DNA from: Pseudomonadota bacterium
Lineage (GTDB): Bacteria > Myxococcota_A > UBA796 > SXON01
Assembly (NCBI GenBank): GCA_030684355.1
Contig: JAUXTN010000229.1
Location: 1 to 33,745, forward strand
Length of the DNA: 33,745 nucleotides
Reading direction: 5' to 3'
Under the pieces are notes generated by a model that worked only from the letters and a program-made list of their open reading frames with translations, was not told the DNA's origin and did no database searches. Every line of letters starts with the position of its first letter. Position 1 is the first letter of the stretch. Shown piece by piece: positions 5,667 to 14,734 of the stretch. The translations under genes and the position numbers were made by a program.

Positions 5667-8060
5667 ATGAGCCGCAACGAAGCCACCACCTGCCGCGAAG
5701 TCATCGAGCCCGCGCTCGTCGAGGCGAAGTGGGTCTTCGACCGGCAGGTCGTGATCGGGCCGGGTCGTGTGAACCTCACCGGCGACCGGATGTACGACGA
5801 GTCGCAGAAGATCATCGCGGACTACGTTCTGCGGCTCTGGTCGATGCCGCTCGCCGTGCTGGAGGCGAAGGCCGAGGGGGAGGACGCTGCCGACGGGATG
5901 CAGCAAGGCTCGCGCTATGCGCGCAGGCTCGGCATCCGCTTCTCGATCGCGTCGAACGGGTCGAACTGGATACTGACCGACAACGACACGAACGAGGCCG
6001 AGCACCTCGCGAGCGCGCCCACGCCGGGCGACATCCTCCACAAGCTCGGACGCAACACCATCCCGCACGAGTGGTACGCCACCTTCGAAGCGGGCTGGCA
6101 GGTCGACCAGGTCACCCGGAAGACCGTTCGCCCCTACCAGGAGATGGCGATCTTCGAGGCCCTTTACGCTTTCAGTCAGGGGCGCAAACGCGCCATGCTG
6201 CTGATGGCCACGGGCACGGGCAAGACGTTCACGATGTTCCAGCTCGCCTGGAAGCTCATGGAAGGGAAGGCGCTGCCGAACAGCCGCATCCTGTTCCTGA
6301 CCGATCGCAACAGCCTCAAGGGCCAAGCCTACCGCGCATTCTCCGGCTTTTCTAGGCATGACCGGGTCATCGTTGACTCCGAGCTGGTTGCGAACAAGAA
6401 CCACCTCGTGGGCAAGGTGTTCTTCGCGAACTACCAGAACCTCGATGAGGAGCTGGACGGCAAGAAGGTCTTTGAACACTTCCCGCCAGGATTTTTCGAC
6501 CTCGTGATTGTGGACGAGTGCCATCGTTCCGGCTTCGGAGACTGGTTCGGGGTTCTGGAGCATTTCGGCGCCGCGTACCAGCTCGGCCTGACCGCGACTC
6601 CGCGCGAGCTGGAGCTGGCATCCAGGGACATGACGGCCGAGGAGAAGCGTCGGGACACCTACGAGTACTTCGGCGGCCCGATCTACACCTACTCGCTGAA
6701 ACAGGCGATCGAGGACGGCTATCTCGTCCCCTACTTGCTGGAGCAGCGCGTCACCAACGTGGACGAGGACGGCTTCACTCTCGACGGCAAGGTCTACAAG
6801 ACGGAGAATTTCGAGCGCGATATCCGGATGCCGGATCGCACGAAGTTCATCGCTGAGGACCTCTACGCCACGCTCAAGAAATACGATCTTCACCAGGAGA
6901 AGACGATCATCTTCTGCGTGGACGACGCACACGCCGCGGTCATGGCCAATGAGCTCCGGCGCGTGTCTGGGGACCCAGACTACGCCGCGCGAATCACGCG
7001 CTCCGAACGGAACTCCCACCAGTTGGAGCGCAACTTCGCGGAGGTTGGTCGGGCCCGCCCGCGCGTGGCCGTCACCGTCGACCTCCTGACCACCGGCTTC
7101 GATGCGCCCGACGTGAAGAACATCGTGTTCGTTCGGCCCCTCAAGAGCGCGATCCTCTACAAGCAGATGAAGGGGCGAGGCACACGCCTCTGCGACGAGC
7201 CCGGGATCGACAAGCGCTACTTCACGATCTACGACTACTCAGGCGCATCCTCGCTCGAGGATGCGGAGTTCGACGGGCATCCCGCCAACGTCCAGAAGCC
7301 ACAGAAGAGGAGCAAGCCTGGCGCCGGGACGAGCGAGGGCGGAGCCCCCGGGGGCGAGGGTACCGTCACCCGGCCGATCGGCGGCGGCGTAACCATCAGC
7401 ATGTCCCGGAACGAGCGGTTCGTGTGCTTTGCGGATGGGCAGAAGATCCCGTTCCTCGACTACCGTGAGCGCTCGAAGGAGGTCATCCGAACGATCTCGC
7501 CCAAGAGCGTCGACGAGCTGCTCGGCCTCTGGATCGACCCGAAGACCCGTGCGGAGGTTCGCGGACAGTTGAAGGACCGGGACATCCACATACAGGCGTT
7601 CCGGCACTTTCTCGATCTCGCTGGCGCCGACGAGGTGGACATCCTCACGAAGATTGGATTTGACCTCGCCAACGTCCCGCTGCGGAGTGACCGCGCGGAT
7701 CGCGTTTGGGCCCAGGACCGCAACTGGCTGCTTGGTCGGCTGGGCTTCGACGCGGCAGAGATCGCGGCGGAAAGGGAGGCCGAGCGGCTCGCCCTCTCCG
7801 CGGAGCGGCCTGTGATCATGGGGGGCGTTCACGCCCTCGGCGACTGCAGCCTGCGCCGTGAGTTCTGGGGTTCATGCCTCGGCCATTACTCGTTGTTCGG
7901 CATTGACGACCTGGAGGACGCGAAGACGTTCGGTGCCCCGCAGTTCGTCGAGCGCTTCGGCAGCTTCCGCATGCTCGCGGACCGATACGGGGGCCCCAAG
8001 CGTATGCGCGCTGACCTCGACGCGGTCAAACAACACATCTACGTGCCGATGGCGGCCTAA
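5667..8060 (+). CDS. hsdR: Type I restriction endonuclease, R subunit
   Basis: A 797-residue protein. The N-terminal nuclease domain shows an acidic helix followed by LEAKAE near residues 65-70, the ExK of the PD-(D/E)xK fold. The superfamily 2 helicase motor follows, with ATGTGKT near 181-187, DECH near 283-286, TATP near 310 and a helicase C domain containing LLTTGFDAPDV and KQMKGRGTR. The C-terminal domain resembles EcoEI-type HsdR. It cleaves DNA lacking methylation at the recognition site, powered by ATP-driven translocation, in complex with HsdM and HsdS encoded downstream. All catalytic motifs are present. It is the first gene after the sigma-54 promoter, so restriction may be induced rather than constitutive, which is unusual. 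Confidence 0.93.
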   Translation: MSRNEATTCREVIEPALVEAKWVFDRQVVIGPGRVNLTGDRMYDESQKIIADYVLRLWSMPLAVLEAKAEGEDAADGMQQGSRYARRLGIRFSIASNGSNWILTDNDTNEAEHLASAPTPGDILHKLGRNTIPHEWYATFEAGWQVDQVTRKTVRPYQEMAIFEALYAFSQGRKRAMLLMATGTGKTFTMFQLAWKLMEGKALPNSRILFLTDRNSLKGQAYRAFSGFSRHDRVIVDSELVANKNHLVGKVFFANYQNLDEELDGKKVFEHFPPGFFDLVIVDECHRSGFGDWFGVLEHFGAAYQLGLTATPRELELASRDMTAEEKRRDTYEYFGGPIYTYSLKQAIEDGYLVPYLLEQRVTNVDEDGFTLDGKVYKTENFERDIRMPDRTKFIAEDLYATLKKYDLHQEKTIIFCVDDAHAAVMANELRRVSGDPDYAARITRSERNSHQLERNFAEVGRARPRVAVTVDLLTTGFDAPDVKNIVFVRPLKSAILYKQMKGRGTRLCDEPGIDKRYFTIYDYSGASSLEDAEFDGHPANVQKPQKRSKPGAGTSEGGAPGGEGTVTRPIGGGVTISMSRNERFVCFADGQKIPFLDYRERSKEVIRTISPKSVDELLGLWIDPKTRAEVRGQLKDRDIHIQAFRHFLDLAGADEVDILTKIGFDLANVPLRSDRADRVWAQDRNWLLGRLGFDAAEIAAEREAERLALSAERPVIMGGVHALGDCSLRREFWGSCLGHYSLFGIDDLEDAKTFGAPQFVERFGSFRMLADRYGGPKRMRADLDAVKQHIYVPMAA

Positions 8061-8070
8061 GGAGTCTTCG

Positions 8071-9546
8071 ATGGCACAAATTGGACTGCCGCTCTCCGGG
8101 GGAATGGATAGTCGGCGGCAGGAGGTGCGCACCGCGGTGAAGAACGCGTGCGACTCCATGAACCAGGACGGGGTGAACCCGCGCGACTATGTCGAGCAAC
8201 TCGCTTGGATGTTCTTCTTGAAGGCCTTCGACGAGGCGGAATCGCGGCGAGGCGATGAGGCAGAGTTCTCTGGCGAAACCTACCACCACCGGCTCCCTGT
8301 CGAGCTGCGCTGGTCAACTTGGTCGAAATCGACCAACAAGCCCGACGATCTCCTGCCCTTCGTAGACGGCAAGCTCTGGCCTGCGCTACGGCAGCTCGGC
8401 ACCGACTCGGTCGGCCAGCAGTTCAACCGCATCTTCGCCACGGTGCGAAATCACTGCCGAACGGGAACGAGCCTCGCGAAGGTCATCAATCAGGTCAATC
8501 GTCTGGACTTTCGGGAGACGACCGACATCATCGTGCTTTCGGAGATCTACGAGGGGCTGCTCAAGGACGTGGCGGGGGACTCCGCGGGCTACGCAGGGGA
8601 GTTCTACACCCAGCGGCACGTCATCCGCGCGATGGTGAAGGTCGCTCGGCCCCGGCTCGGTGAGCGCGTGTACGACCCCGGATTTGGCACGGCCGGCTTC
8701 CTTGTCGAGGCGGCCGACTACATGCGCCAGCAGACGCCGCAGATGGCCACGGAGGACCTGGAGCGGTTCCAGCACCACACCTTTTACGGTTTGGAACTGA
8801 AGCCACTCACCTATCTCCTCGGCAGCATGAACATGTTGCTCCACGGCATCGAAGGGGCCGGTTTGGAGCTGATGAATACGCTGGAAGCGCACCAGTCCAA
8901 CGTGTCCGAGAAGAACAAGTACCAAGTGATCCTGTCAAATCCGCCCTATGGCGGCAAGATGTCAAGGGACAATCAGGATAATTTTACCGTTCGCTCCGGC
9001 TCAACGGAGATCCTGTTCGTTCAGCATATCATGGCCAATCTCGGAAAGGGCGGCCGGGCGGCCGTAATCGTTCCGGAGGGCGTGATGTTCCGCGGTGGAG
9101 CGGACGCGCGGGTTCGCGAAAAGCTGGTCAGGGAGTTTCGCTTGCATAGTGTTTTGTCGCTGCCAACCGGATGCTTCTTGCCCTACACTGGCGTGAAGAC
9201 GAACGTGCTGTTCTTCGAGAGGCCGATGGACGGCTCCACGACCACTGCCGTTTGGTTTTACGAGCTGACCAACGATGGCTTCGACTTGAAGCAGACAAGG
9301 AAGGGGATCGCGGGTGATCAACTGCCAGACTTCCTGTCCAAGTGGCAGCAGCGGATCGAGGGGGAGAACTCGTGGACGGTGCCCGTCGCGGAACTCGAAG
9401 CGCATGGCTGGGATCTGACAGCACGGAATCCCAACCGAAAGGACGACTACGAGCACCGTCCGGCGTTGGACCTGGTTCGATCGATTCAGGTGAAGGAGCA
9501 GCGCATTAGCGATCTCCTGGGAGAGTTGGAGGAATTGCTTTCATGA
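8071..9546 (+). CDS. hsdM: Type I N6-adenine DNA methyltransferase subunit M
   Basis: A 491-residue HsdM. The N-terminal helical HsdM domain (about residues 15-150) leads to the SAM-binding motif DPGFGTAGF near 202-210 and the catalytic NPPY near 290-293. This is the order of gamma-class adenine methyltransferases. GEFYTQRHVI and an STEILFVQHIM helix match HsdM proteins. Motif I reads GTAG rather than the common GTGG or GSGG, a tolerated variant. The start at 8071 follows an AAGGAG site, 10 bases after hsdR. Its stop overlaps the hsdS start (ATGA). With HsdS it methylates the host recognition site. Confidence 0.95.
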   Translation: MAQIGLPLSGGMDSRRQEVRTAVKNACDSMNQDGVNPRDYVEQLAWMFFLKAFDEAESRRGDEAEFSGETYHHRLPVELRWSTWSKSTNKPDDLLPFVDGKLWPALRQLGTDSVGQQFNRIFATVRNHCRTGTSLAKVINQVNRLDFRETTDIIVLSEIYEGLLKDVAGDSAGYAGEFYTQRHVIRAMVKVARPRLGERVYDPGFGTAGFLVEAADYMRQQTPQMATEDLERFQHHTFYGLELKPLTYLLGSMNMLLHGIEGAGLELMNTLEAHQSNVSEKNKYQVILSNPPYGGKMSRDNQDNFTVRSGSTEILFVQHIMANLGKGGRAAVIVPEGVMFRGGADARVREKLVREFRLHSVLSLPTGCFLPYTGVKTNVLFFERPMDGSTTTAVWFYELTNDGFDLKQTRKGIAGDQLPDFLSKWQQRIEGENSWTVPVAELEAHGWDLTARNPNRKDDYEHRPALDLVRSIQVKEQRISDLLGELEELLS

Positions 9547-10739
9547 ACCCGTCGACTTGGGCACATCGAACGCTCGCTGAGCTGGTTGATGTCGTGTCTG
9601 GCCAGGTTGATCCTAAGAAAGAGCCATATTCATCGATGCTCCACGTCGGCGGGGAGAACGTCGAGAGCGGGTCGGGGAGACTGCATGGTCTCATTACCGC
9701 GACGGCCGGCGGCCTGATCAGCGGCAAGTACCCCTTTCAGCCCGGCGACGTGCTCTATTCAAAAATTCGACCCTACCTGAACAAGGTCGCGCTCGTGGAC
9801 TTCCAGGGAATTTGCAGCGCCGACATCTACCCGCTTCGAGCGAAGGCCACTGAAATCGATCCCAAGTTCCTGGTATATCTACTCCGGTCGCCGGACTTTC
9901 TTTGGTATTCCGCGCAGCATTCCGCCCGAGCGGCGATTCCGAAAATCAACCGAGAAGCGTTGCTGTCGTTCGCCACCCGGGTGCCTGATCTTGTCGAGCA
10001 GCGACGTATCATGGGTCGCATTCAGGATGCGATGGTCCGAGTGGGCGAGATCCAGCAGTTACGCGGCGAATCACGAGTAGAGACGGCAGCCCTGGCCCAG
10101 GCTGCCCGCTACGAGGCGTTCTGCTCGGATGCTCCTCTCGTTGAACTTGGCTCGCTCATTGCGGCCGGTCCGACCAACGGCCTCTACAAACCCTCCACGG
10201 ACTACGGATCAGGCACCCCCATCCTGCGTATCAACAACTTCAACGGGGGGGACCGCTTCGCCGGCGGCGCCGAGTTGAAGCGCCTCAGACTCGATCCGAG
10301 CGAGGCGCGGCGGTTCGCGCTAAGCGTCGGGGACTTCGTGATCAACCGCGTGAATGGGAGCCTCGAGGTGATCGGCAAGTCCTGCACGATTGACCGGCTG
10401 GATGAGCCAGCGGTGTTCGAGTCGAACATGATGAAGTTCGCAGTCGATGCGACGAAGGCCAACCGTTCCTACGTGCTCCATTTCCTCGCGTCGCCCCAGT
10501 GCCGCGATCAGATCAAGTCAAAGGCCAAGGTCATCCAACAGGCCAGCATCAACCAGCAGGACGTTCGAACCTTCACCCTCCCACTCCCCTCGCTCGCCGA
10601 GCAGCGCCGAATCGCAGAATCTTTGGATCTCTTCGCGGAACGTGCGGTGGCGCTGCGGGCCGAGCTCGTCCACGACGACGCCGGCATCGCCGTTCTTCCT
10701 TCCTCGATCCTCCGAAAGGCCTTCGCAGGCGAGCTGTGA
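9543..10739 (+). CDS. hsdS: Type I restriction specificity subunit S
   Basis: A 398-residue HsdS with two target-recognition domains, each followed by a long helix. The first half contains GGENVESGSGRL, KYPFQPGDVLYSKIRPYLNK and the end segment PDLVEQRRIMGRIQ. The second repeats the pattern with TPILRINNFNGGDRF, GDFVINRVNGS and PSLAEQRRIAESLD. Each domain reads half of a bipartite DNA site. The start overlaps the hsdM stop by four bases. The two recognition domains are only weakly alike, as expected for an asymmetric site. No truncation is seen. Confidence 0.93.
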   Translation: MNPSTWAHRTLAELVDVVSGQVDPKKEPYSSMLHVGGENVESGSGRLHGLITATAGGLISGKYPFQPGDVLYSKIRPYLNKVALVDFQGICSADIYPLRAKATEIDPKFLVYLLRSPDFLWYSAQHSARAAIPKINREALLSFATRVPDLVEQRRIMGRIQDAMVRVGEIQQLRGESRVETAALAQAARYEAFCSDAPLVELGSLIAAGPTNGLYKPSTDYGSGTPILRINNFNGGDRFAGGAELKRLRLDPSEARRFALSVGDFVINRVNGSLEVIGKSCTIDRLDEPAVFESNMMKFAVDATKANRSYVLHFLASPQCRDQIKSKAKVIQQASINQQDVRTFTLPLPSLAEQRRIAESLDLFAERAVALRAELVHDDAGIAVLPSSILRKAFAGEL

Positions 10740-10741
10740 CC

Positions 10742-13700
10742 ATGTCTCCTTCGCCGTCCATCCCCCTCGCCCAACTCCTGCGGAACCGCATGGCGCACGG
10801 CTTGGACTCTAGCGTCGACGCCATCGCCGCGCCGCTGGCGTGGTTACTCGCGCTTCGCTGGGCTGAGGCCGAGGACGGCGAGCAGGAGACGATGGCGGCC
10901 TTCAACAATGAGGAGCACACTCCGATCCTGCCTCGTGACTTCGACTGGCACGCGGTCGTCGAGGGCGGCGTGGGAGACAGTGAGCTTGCCACCTCGCTGT
11001 GGCCACGTGTGCGCCGAGCGCTCGGCCTACCTGAAGGGCGCGCGTACTGGATGCAGACTCCGGCGGGGTTCGATGGCCGCCTCGTGGCAGAGATGGCAGC
11101 GTGGGTGCGTTCTCTCCCGTTCGACACCGCGGCCGACCGCCGGGCTGCCGGCGATGCCTTCAGCGATCTGATCCTTCGAGTGGCGGGCGGCTCCCGGTTC
11201 GCCTCCGAGTTCACCTCGCCAGCGTCGCTCGCACGCATGGCGGTCGCCCTCGCCGACCCGAAGCCCGGGGAGCGCGTTTATGACCCTTGCTGCGGGACGG
11301 GCTCCTGGCTCGTCGGCGCAGCAGGGGCGATGTGGGAACAGGGCCTCCGAATGTCCCCCGGCGAGTGGGCCCAGGCGAGCGAGCGCCCGGTCTTCGGCGT
11401 TGAGATGAACCCGGCGTCCCACCTGGTGAGCTTCGTGCGCTTGATGCTCGCGGGCTTCAAGCCGGCGTTGGAACTAGGGGACGCGCTCGAACGGAGCGCG
11501 GCCGGTCGCCACCACCAGCAGGGGTTCGACGTTGTGCTCGCGAACCCTCCGTGGGGCATCGATGTCGCGCGCTCCGACTTGTACGACTTTCCTGTTCGCG
11601 CACGCACCATCGAGGGGTACTTCCTCCAACACGCAGCGCAGTCGCTTCGACCCGGTGGTCGGGCAGTCGTCGCGCTTCCGTCCGCGTTTCTGTCCCGTGC
11701 AGGCGCCGACGAGGAGATCCGGAAGTGGCTCGTCGACGGCTTCCGACTGGACGCCGTTGTCAACTTCCCGACGGGATCCTTCAAGGGCTTCACCAACGTA
11801 GCAGTTTCGCTCGTGGCGTTCCGGCGCGCCCCCGCGGTGGCCGAACTGCGCATCCTCGACCTTCACGCCCTTCCCGATAGTGTCGCTGGCTGCCGTTTCA
11901 TCGCGGAGGCACTGCGATCACCCGATCCGAGTGTCGAAGCTCATGAACTGCGCCGCGTCGACCTGGCCCGTCTTCGCCAGGATGCATACCGATTCGTGGT
12001 CCCGGCCGAGGATCAGGCGACCTCCGCGTCACTTCGCGACCTCGGCGAGCAGGCGCCGCTACGCGCCCTCGGGGAGGTAGCTGACATTCGACGTGGCTAT
12101 CGTCCGCGTCGCGGCGAGGTCTACGAGGGCGGGCCCGGCGGGCTGGGCAACGGAGCTGCCTTGGCTGGCAGCGATGGGGCTCGGAGTGGCGGTGGCGACG
12201 GCCAACCCACTCGCCCCCCGGGCGGCCGCGAGGTCCCCTTTGTGCGAGTGACCGATCTGCTCGGCGCTCGCTTCCAGCTCGGGCGGCGCTTTCTCGTTTC
12301 GGGCGTAGGCGCCGCCGGCGCGGTCGCTCCTGAGGACATCCTCCTGTCGATCAGCGGTACGATCGGAAAGACCGCCCCTGGGGACCGAACCCACTGGATG
12401 GATCGCCCGGCAAACGAGCGCGTAGAGGCCGCGCCCGTCGTGAGCGGAGATATCGCCCTCATCCGCCCGAAGGAGGGCGTCGATCGATGGTACCTCCTGG
12501 CGACGCTCCAAAGCGCACCTGTCCAAGCTGCGCTTCGGGCGCAAGCCGTCGGGGGCACCATCCGCCACCTCTCGCGGGGAGACCTTGCGCGAATCAAGGT
12601 TCCAGTGCCCGAGTTGGCGGTGCAAGCCCGAGTCGTTCGCCATCTGCAGGCCCGGGGCGGCGACGCGGTGGACGTGCTCGCGCTCCTCCTTCAGGGTGAC
12701 GACGAGGACGCCCTCACACGGCTTCTCCACGAGCATCCTGGCATCCAGCGGATTGTGGCTGGCGGGCTCGACGAGGCCACCGAAGACGCGCTCGTCATGG
12801 ACGTCCTCCGCTCCCTACACGGGCTGTCCGGCAGCCCAGGCAGCGGCGTGGACGGCGCGCCCGCCGACGCGCAGCGGTGGTTGACGTTGATGCAGATGGT
12901 GGCTCCCGTGGTCTTCCCCGAACGTGGAGCACCATCGGGAATCATCCCCCACGAGGTCTACAACACGGCAGAGCTAGTGTTTCGGACTGCCGTGCAGCAG
13001 ATGGGCGAGCCGGCAAGCCCCGCCGCACGTCAGGCCGCGCGACTGGCGAGCTCGCTGATCGCCTGGGTGCCACGGGCCAAGTCTCGCGCAGCGGCACACT
13101 ATGTGCTCACCGCCGAGTACCGCGGTGAGTCATCGGACGGACTGGGCAATGGGACGGCTGACGTTCGCGTCTCCCTCACTGGGTCTGCTGGACTTCGGCG
13201 CGTTCTCGTCAGCGCCATCCCCGGCTCCGGCAACGCCATCGATCTTGGCGACATCGGGCCAGGCGAATCCCGAACCATCAAGGTTGAACTTGCCGAGGAA
13301 CAGGCCGTGGGCCGATCCGAGGAGAGCGTCTCCTTCGACGTGGAGCTCTTCTGGACCGGCCTGCGCTGGGACGGGGCCGAGGCGGAGGGAAGCATCCCGG
13401 TCGACGTCTACTTCTCGCTCGCGCCAGAGCTGGAGGAAGACCTCGATGTGGACATCGGCACGAGCCCCTACAAGCCAGGGGCAGTCATCGACAACCCAGC
13501 CCTCTTCAAAGGCCGGAAGGACGTCCTGGACGCGATCCTCCGGCACGTTCAGGGAGGGGTCAAGGTCATCCTCCTCGAGGGAAACCGCCGGGCGGGGAAG
13601 ACCTCGATCCTGCGCCGGCTGAAGTCGCCGGAGCTGGGCCTCACCAAGGACTGGCTCATCGTCGAGTGCAGCTTTCAGGGGTCGTCCGGCGACGCCACCA

Positions 13701-14734
13701 CGGCCGGCATCTCGACCGCCGAGATCTTCCGGCTCATGATCGAGGAGATCGGAATGGCGTGCTCCAAAGCCGGCCTTCGCGTACCTCTCCCGAACATGCC
13801 AGATGACTTGGAACCGCGCCGTTTCCGTGCGAAGTTCCTCGATGCATCCTTCGAGCTCGTCGCGAGTCGGGATCCCTACACAGCGCTGCGTTCCTACGTC
13901 GATGACGTCGTAGAGGCGATTGCCCCCCGCCACCTCCTCCTGATGCTCGACGAGTTCGACAAGGTGCAGGACGGAATCGACTCCCACGTCACCAGCCCGC
14001 AGGTACCGGAGAACATTCGGCACCTCCTGCAGACCCGGGAAGGCGTGGCAGCGATCCTCACCGGCTCCCGAAGGCTGAAGCGCCTCCGGGAGGAGTACTG
14101 GTCCGCGCTCTTCGGCTTCGGCTACCGCGTTCCGGTGGTCGCGCTCGATCCTGCCGCAGCCCGTGATCTGGTGACTTCGCCGGTCGGCGACCGCGTCCGC
14201 TACGACCCCGCCGTCGTCGACGCGATCGTCGAGGAGAGCGCTCGCCAGCCCTACATCATCCAATACGTGTGCGCCAAGGTGTTCGATGTGCTCGCCGAGC
14301 GTCAGCGTGACCGAGCGACTCCTGCGGTGCTCGACGAGGCGCTGCGCCGAACCGTGGAGGACTACGAGCATCTCACCGCGTTGTGGGGCTACGCCGGCCG
14401 GCGTGACGCCGGCTCGGTGCTCCCCCCGGTCGGCGAGCGGCGCCGGTATGTCCTTTGCCTGATCGACCGCCTCGCTGGCGGCTCCGATCGACTGAGCGCG
14501 GAGCTTGTCCGGTCACGCCTCGACGCTGAGGGCCTCGTCGTGTCATCCAAGGCACTTCACGGCGATCTCGATGCGTTGGTTGAGCTTGAACTTTTGGAGA
14601 CCGCCAACCGCGGATCAGGGCCCGAATACCGCATCGCCATCCCCCTGTTTGGCAGGTGGATGCGGCGCCATCAGGACTATGCGCACCAGCTCCAACTCGC
14701 GTTGGAAGAGTGCCGAGCCGGCGGAGCAACATGA
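10742..14734 (+). CDS. Giant fusion: adenine methyltransferase - target-recognition domain - beta-sandwich-like - P-loop ATPase
   Basis: A 1330-residue protein from ATG 10742, two bases after hsdS. Residues 1-400 are an HsdM-like methyltransferase with DPCCGTGSW near 181 and catalytic NPPW near 268. Residues 440-635 are an HsdS-like target-recognition domain (LGEVADIRRGYRPRRGE, HLSRGDLARIKVPVPEL), interrupted by a Gly-rich low-complexity stretch near 460-500. Residues 780-895 look like an Ig/CARDB-type beta-sandwich (IDLGDIGPGESRTIKVEL). From 915 on is a P-loop ATPase with GNRRAGKTS near 948, Walker B LLMLDEFDK near 1068, and a C-terminal winged-helix-like region ending IPLFGRWMRR. The methyltransferase is self-contained for DNA recognition, so this is a second modification activity beside HsdMS. 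The ATPase suggests a STAND-like switch or loader. The individual domains are clear; the combination is new to me. Confidence 0.85.
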   Translation: MSPSPSIPLAQLLRNRMAHGLDSSVDAIAAPLAWLLALRWAEAEDGEQETMAAFNNEEHTPILPRDFDWHAVVEGGVGDSELATSLWPRVRRALGLPEGRAYWMQTPAGFDGRLVAEMAAWVRSLPFDTAADRRAAGDAFSDLILRVAGGSRFASEFTSPASLARMAVALADPKPGERVYDPCCGTGSWLVGAAGAMWEQGLRMSPGEWAQASERPVFGVEMNPASHLVSFVRLMLAGFKPALELGDALERSAAGRHHQQGFDVVLANPPWGIDVARSDLYDFPVRARTIEGYFLQHAAQSLRPGGRAVVALPSAFLSRAGADEEIRKWLVDGFRLDAVVNFPTGSFKGFTNVAVSLVAFRRAPAVAELRILDLHALPDSVAGCRFIAEALRSPDPSVEAHELRRVDLARLRQDAYRFVVPAEDQATSASLRDLGEQAPLRALGEVADIRRGYRPRRGEVYEGGPGGLGNGAALAGSDGARSGGGDGQPTRPPGGREVPFVRVTDLLGARFQLGRRFLVSGVGAAGAVAPEDILLSISGTIGKTAPGDRTHWMDRPANERVEAAPVVSGDIALIRPKEGVDRWYLLATLQSAPVQAALRAQAVGGTIRHLSRGDLARIKVPVPELAVQARVVRHLQARGGDAVDVLALLLQGDDEDALTRLLHEHPGIQRIVAGGLDEATEDALVMDVLRSLHGLSGSPGSGVDGAPADAQRWLTLMQMVAPVVFPERGAPSGIIPHEVYNTAELVFRTAVQQMGEPASPAARQAARLASSLIAWVPRAKSRAAAHYVLTAEYRGESSDGLGNGTADVRVSLTGSAGLRRVLVSAIPGSGNAIDLGDIGPGESRTIKVELAEEQAVGRSEESVSFDVELFWTGLRWDGAEAEGSIPVDVYFSLAPELEEDLDVDIGTSPYKPGAVIDNPALFKGRKDVLDAILRHVQGGVKVILLEGNRRAGKTSILRRLKSPELGLTKDWLIVECSFQGSSGDATTAGISTAEIFRLMIEEIGMACSKAGLRVPLPNMPDDLEPRRFRAKFLDASFELVASRDPYTALRSYVDDVVEAIAPRHLLLMLDEFDKVQDGIDSHVTSPQVPENIRHLLQTREGVAAILTGSRRLKRLREEYWSALFGFGYRVPVVALDPAAARDLVTSPVGDRVRYDPAVVDAIVEESARQPYIIQYVCAKVFDVLAERQRDRATPAVLDEALRRTVEDYEHLTALWGYAGRRDAGSVLPPVGERRRYVLCLIDRLAGGSDRLSAELVRSRLDAEGLVVSSKALHGDLDALVELELLETANRGSGPEYRIAIPLFGRWMRRHQDYAHQLQLALEECRAGGAT

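Noticed and set aside
5598..7019. 473-codon minus-strand frame opposite hsdR
   Set aside because: It is an antisense shadow of a clear helicase/nuclease gene, with no protein-like motifs.
8072..8090. TGGCAC at the hsdM start
   Set aside because: No TTGC at the required spacing.
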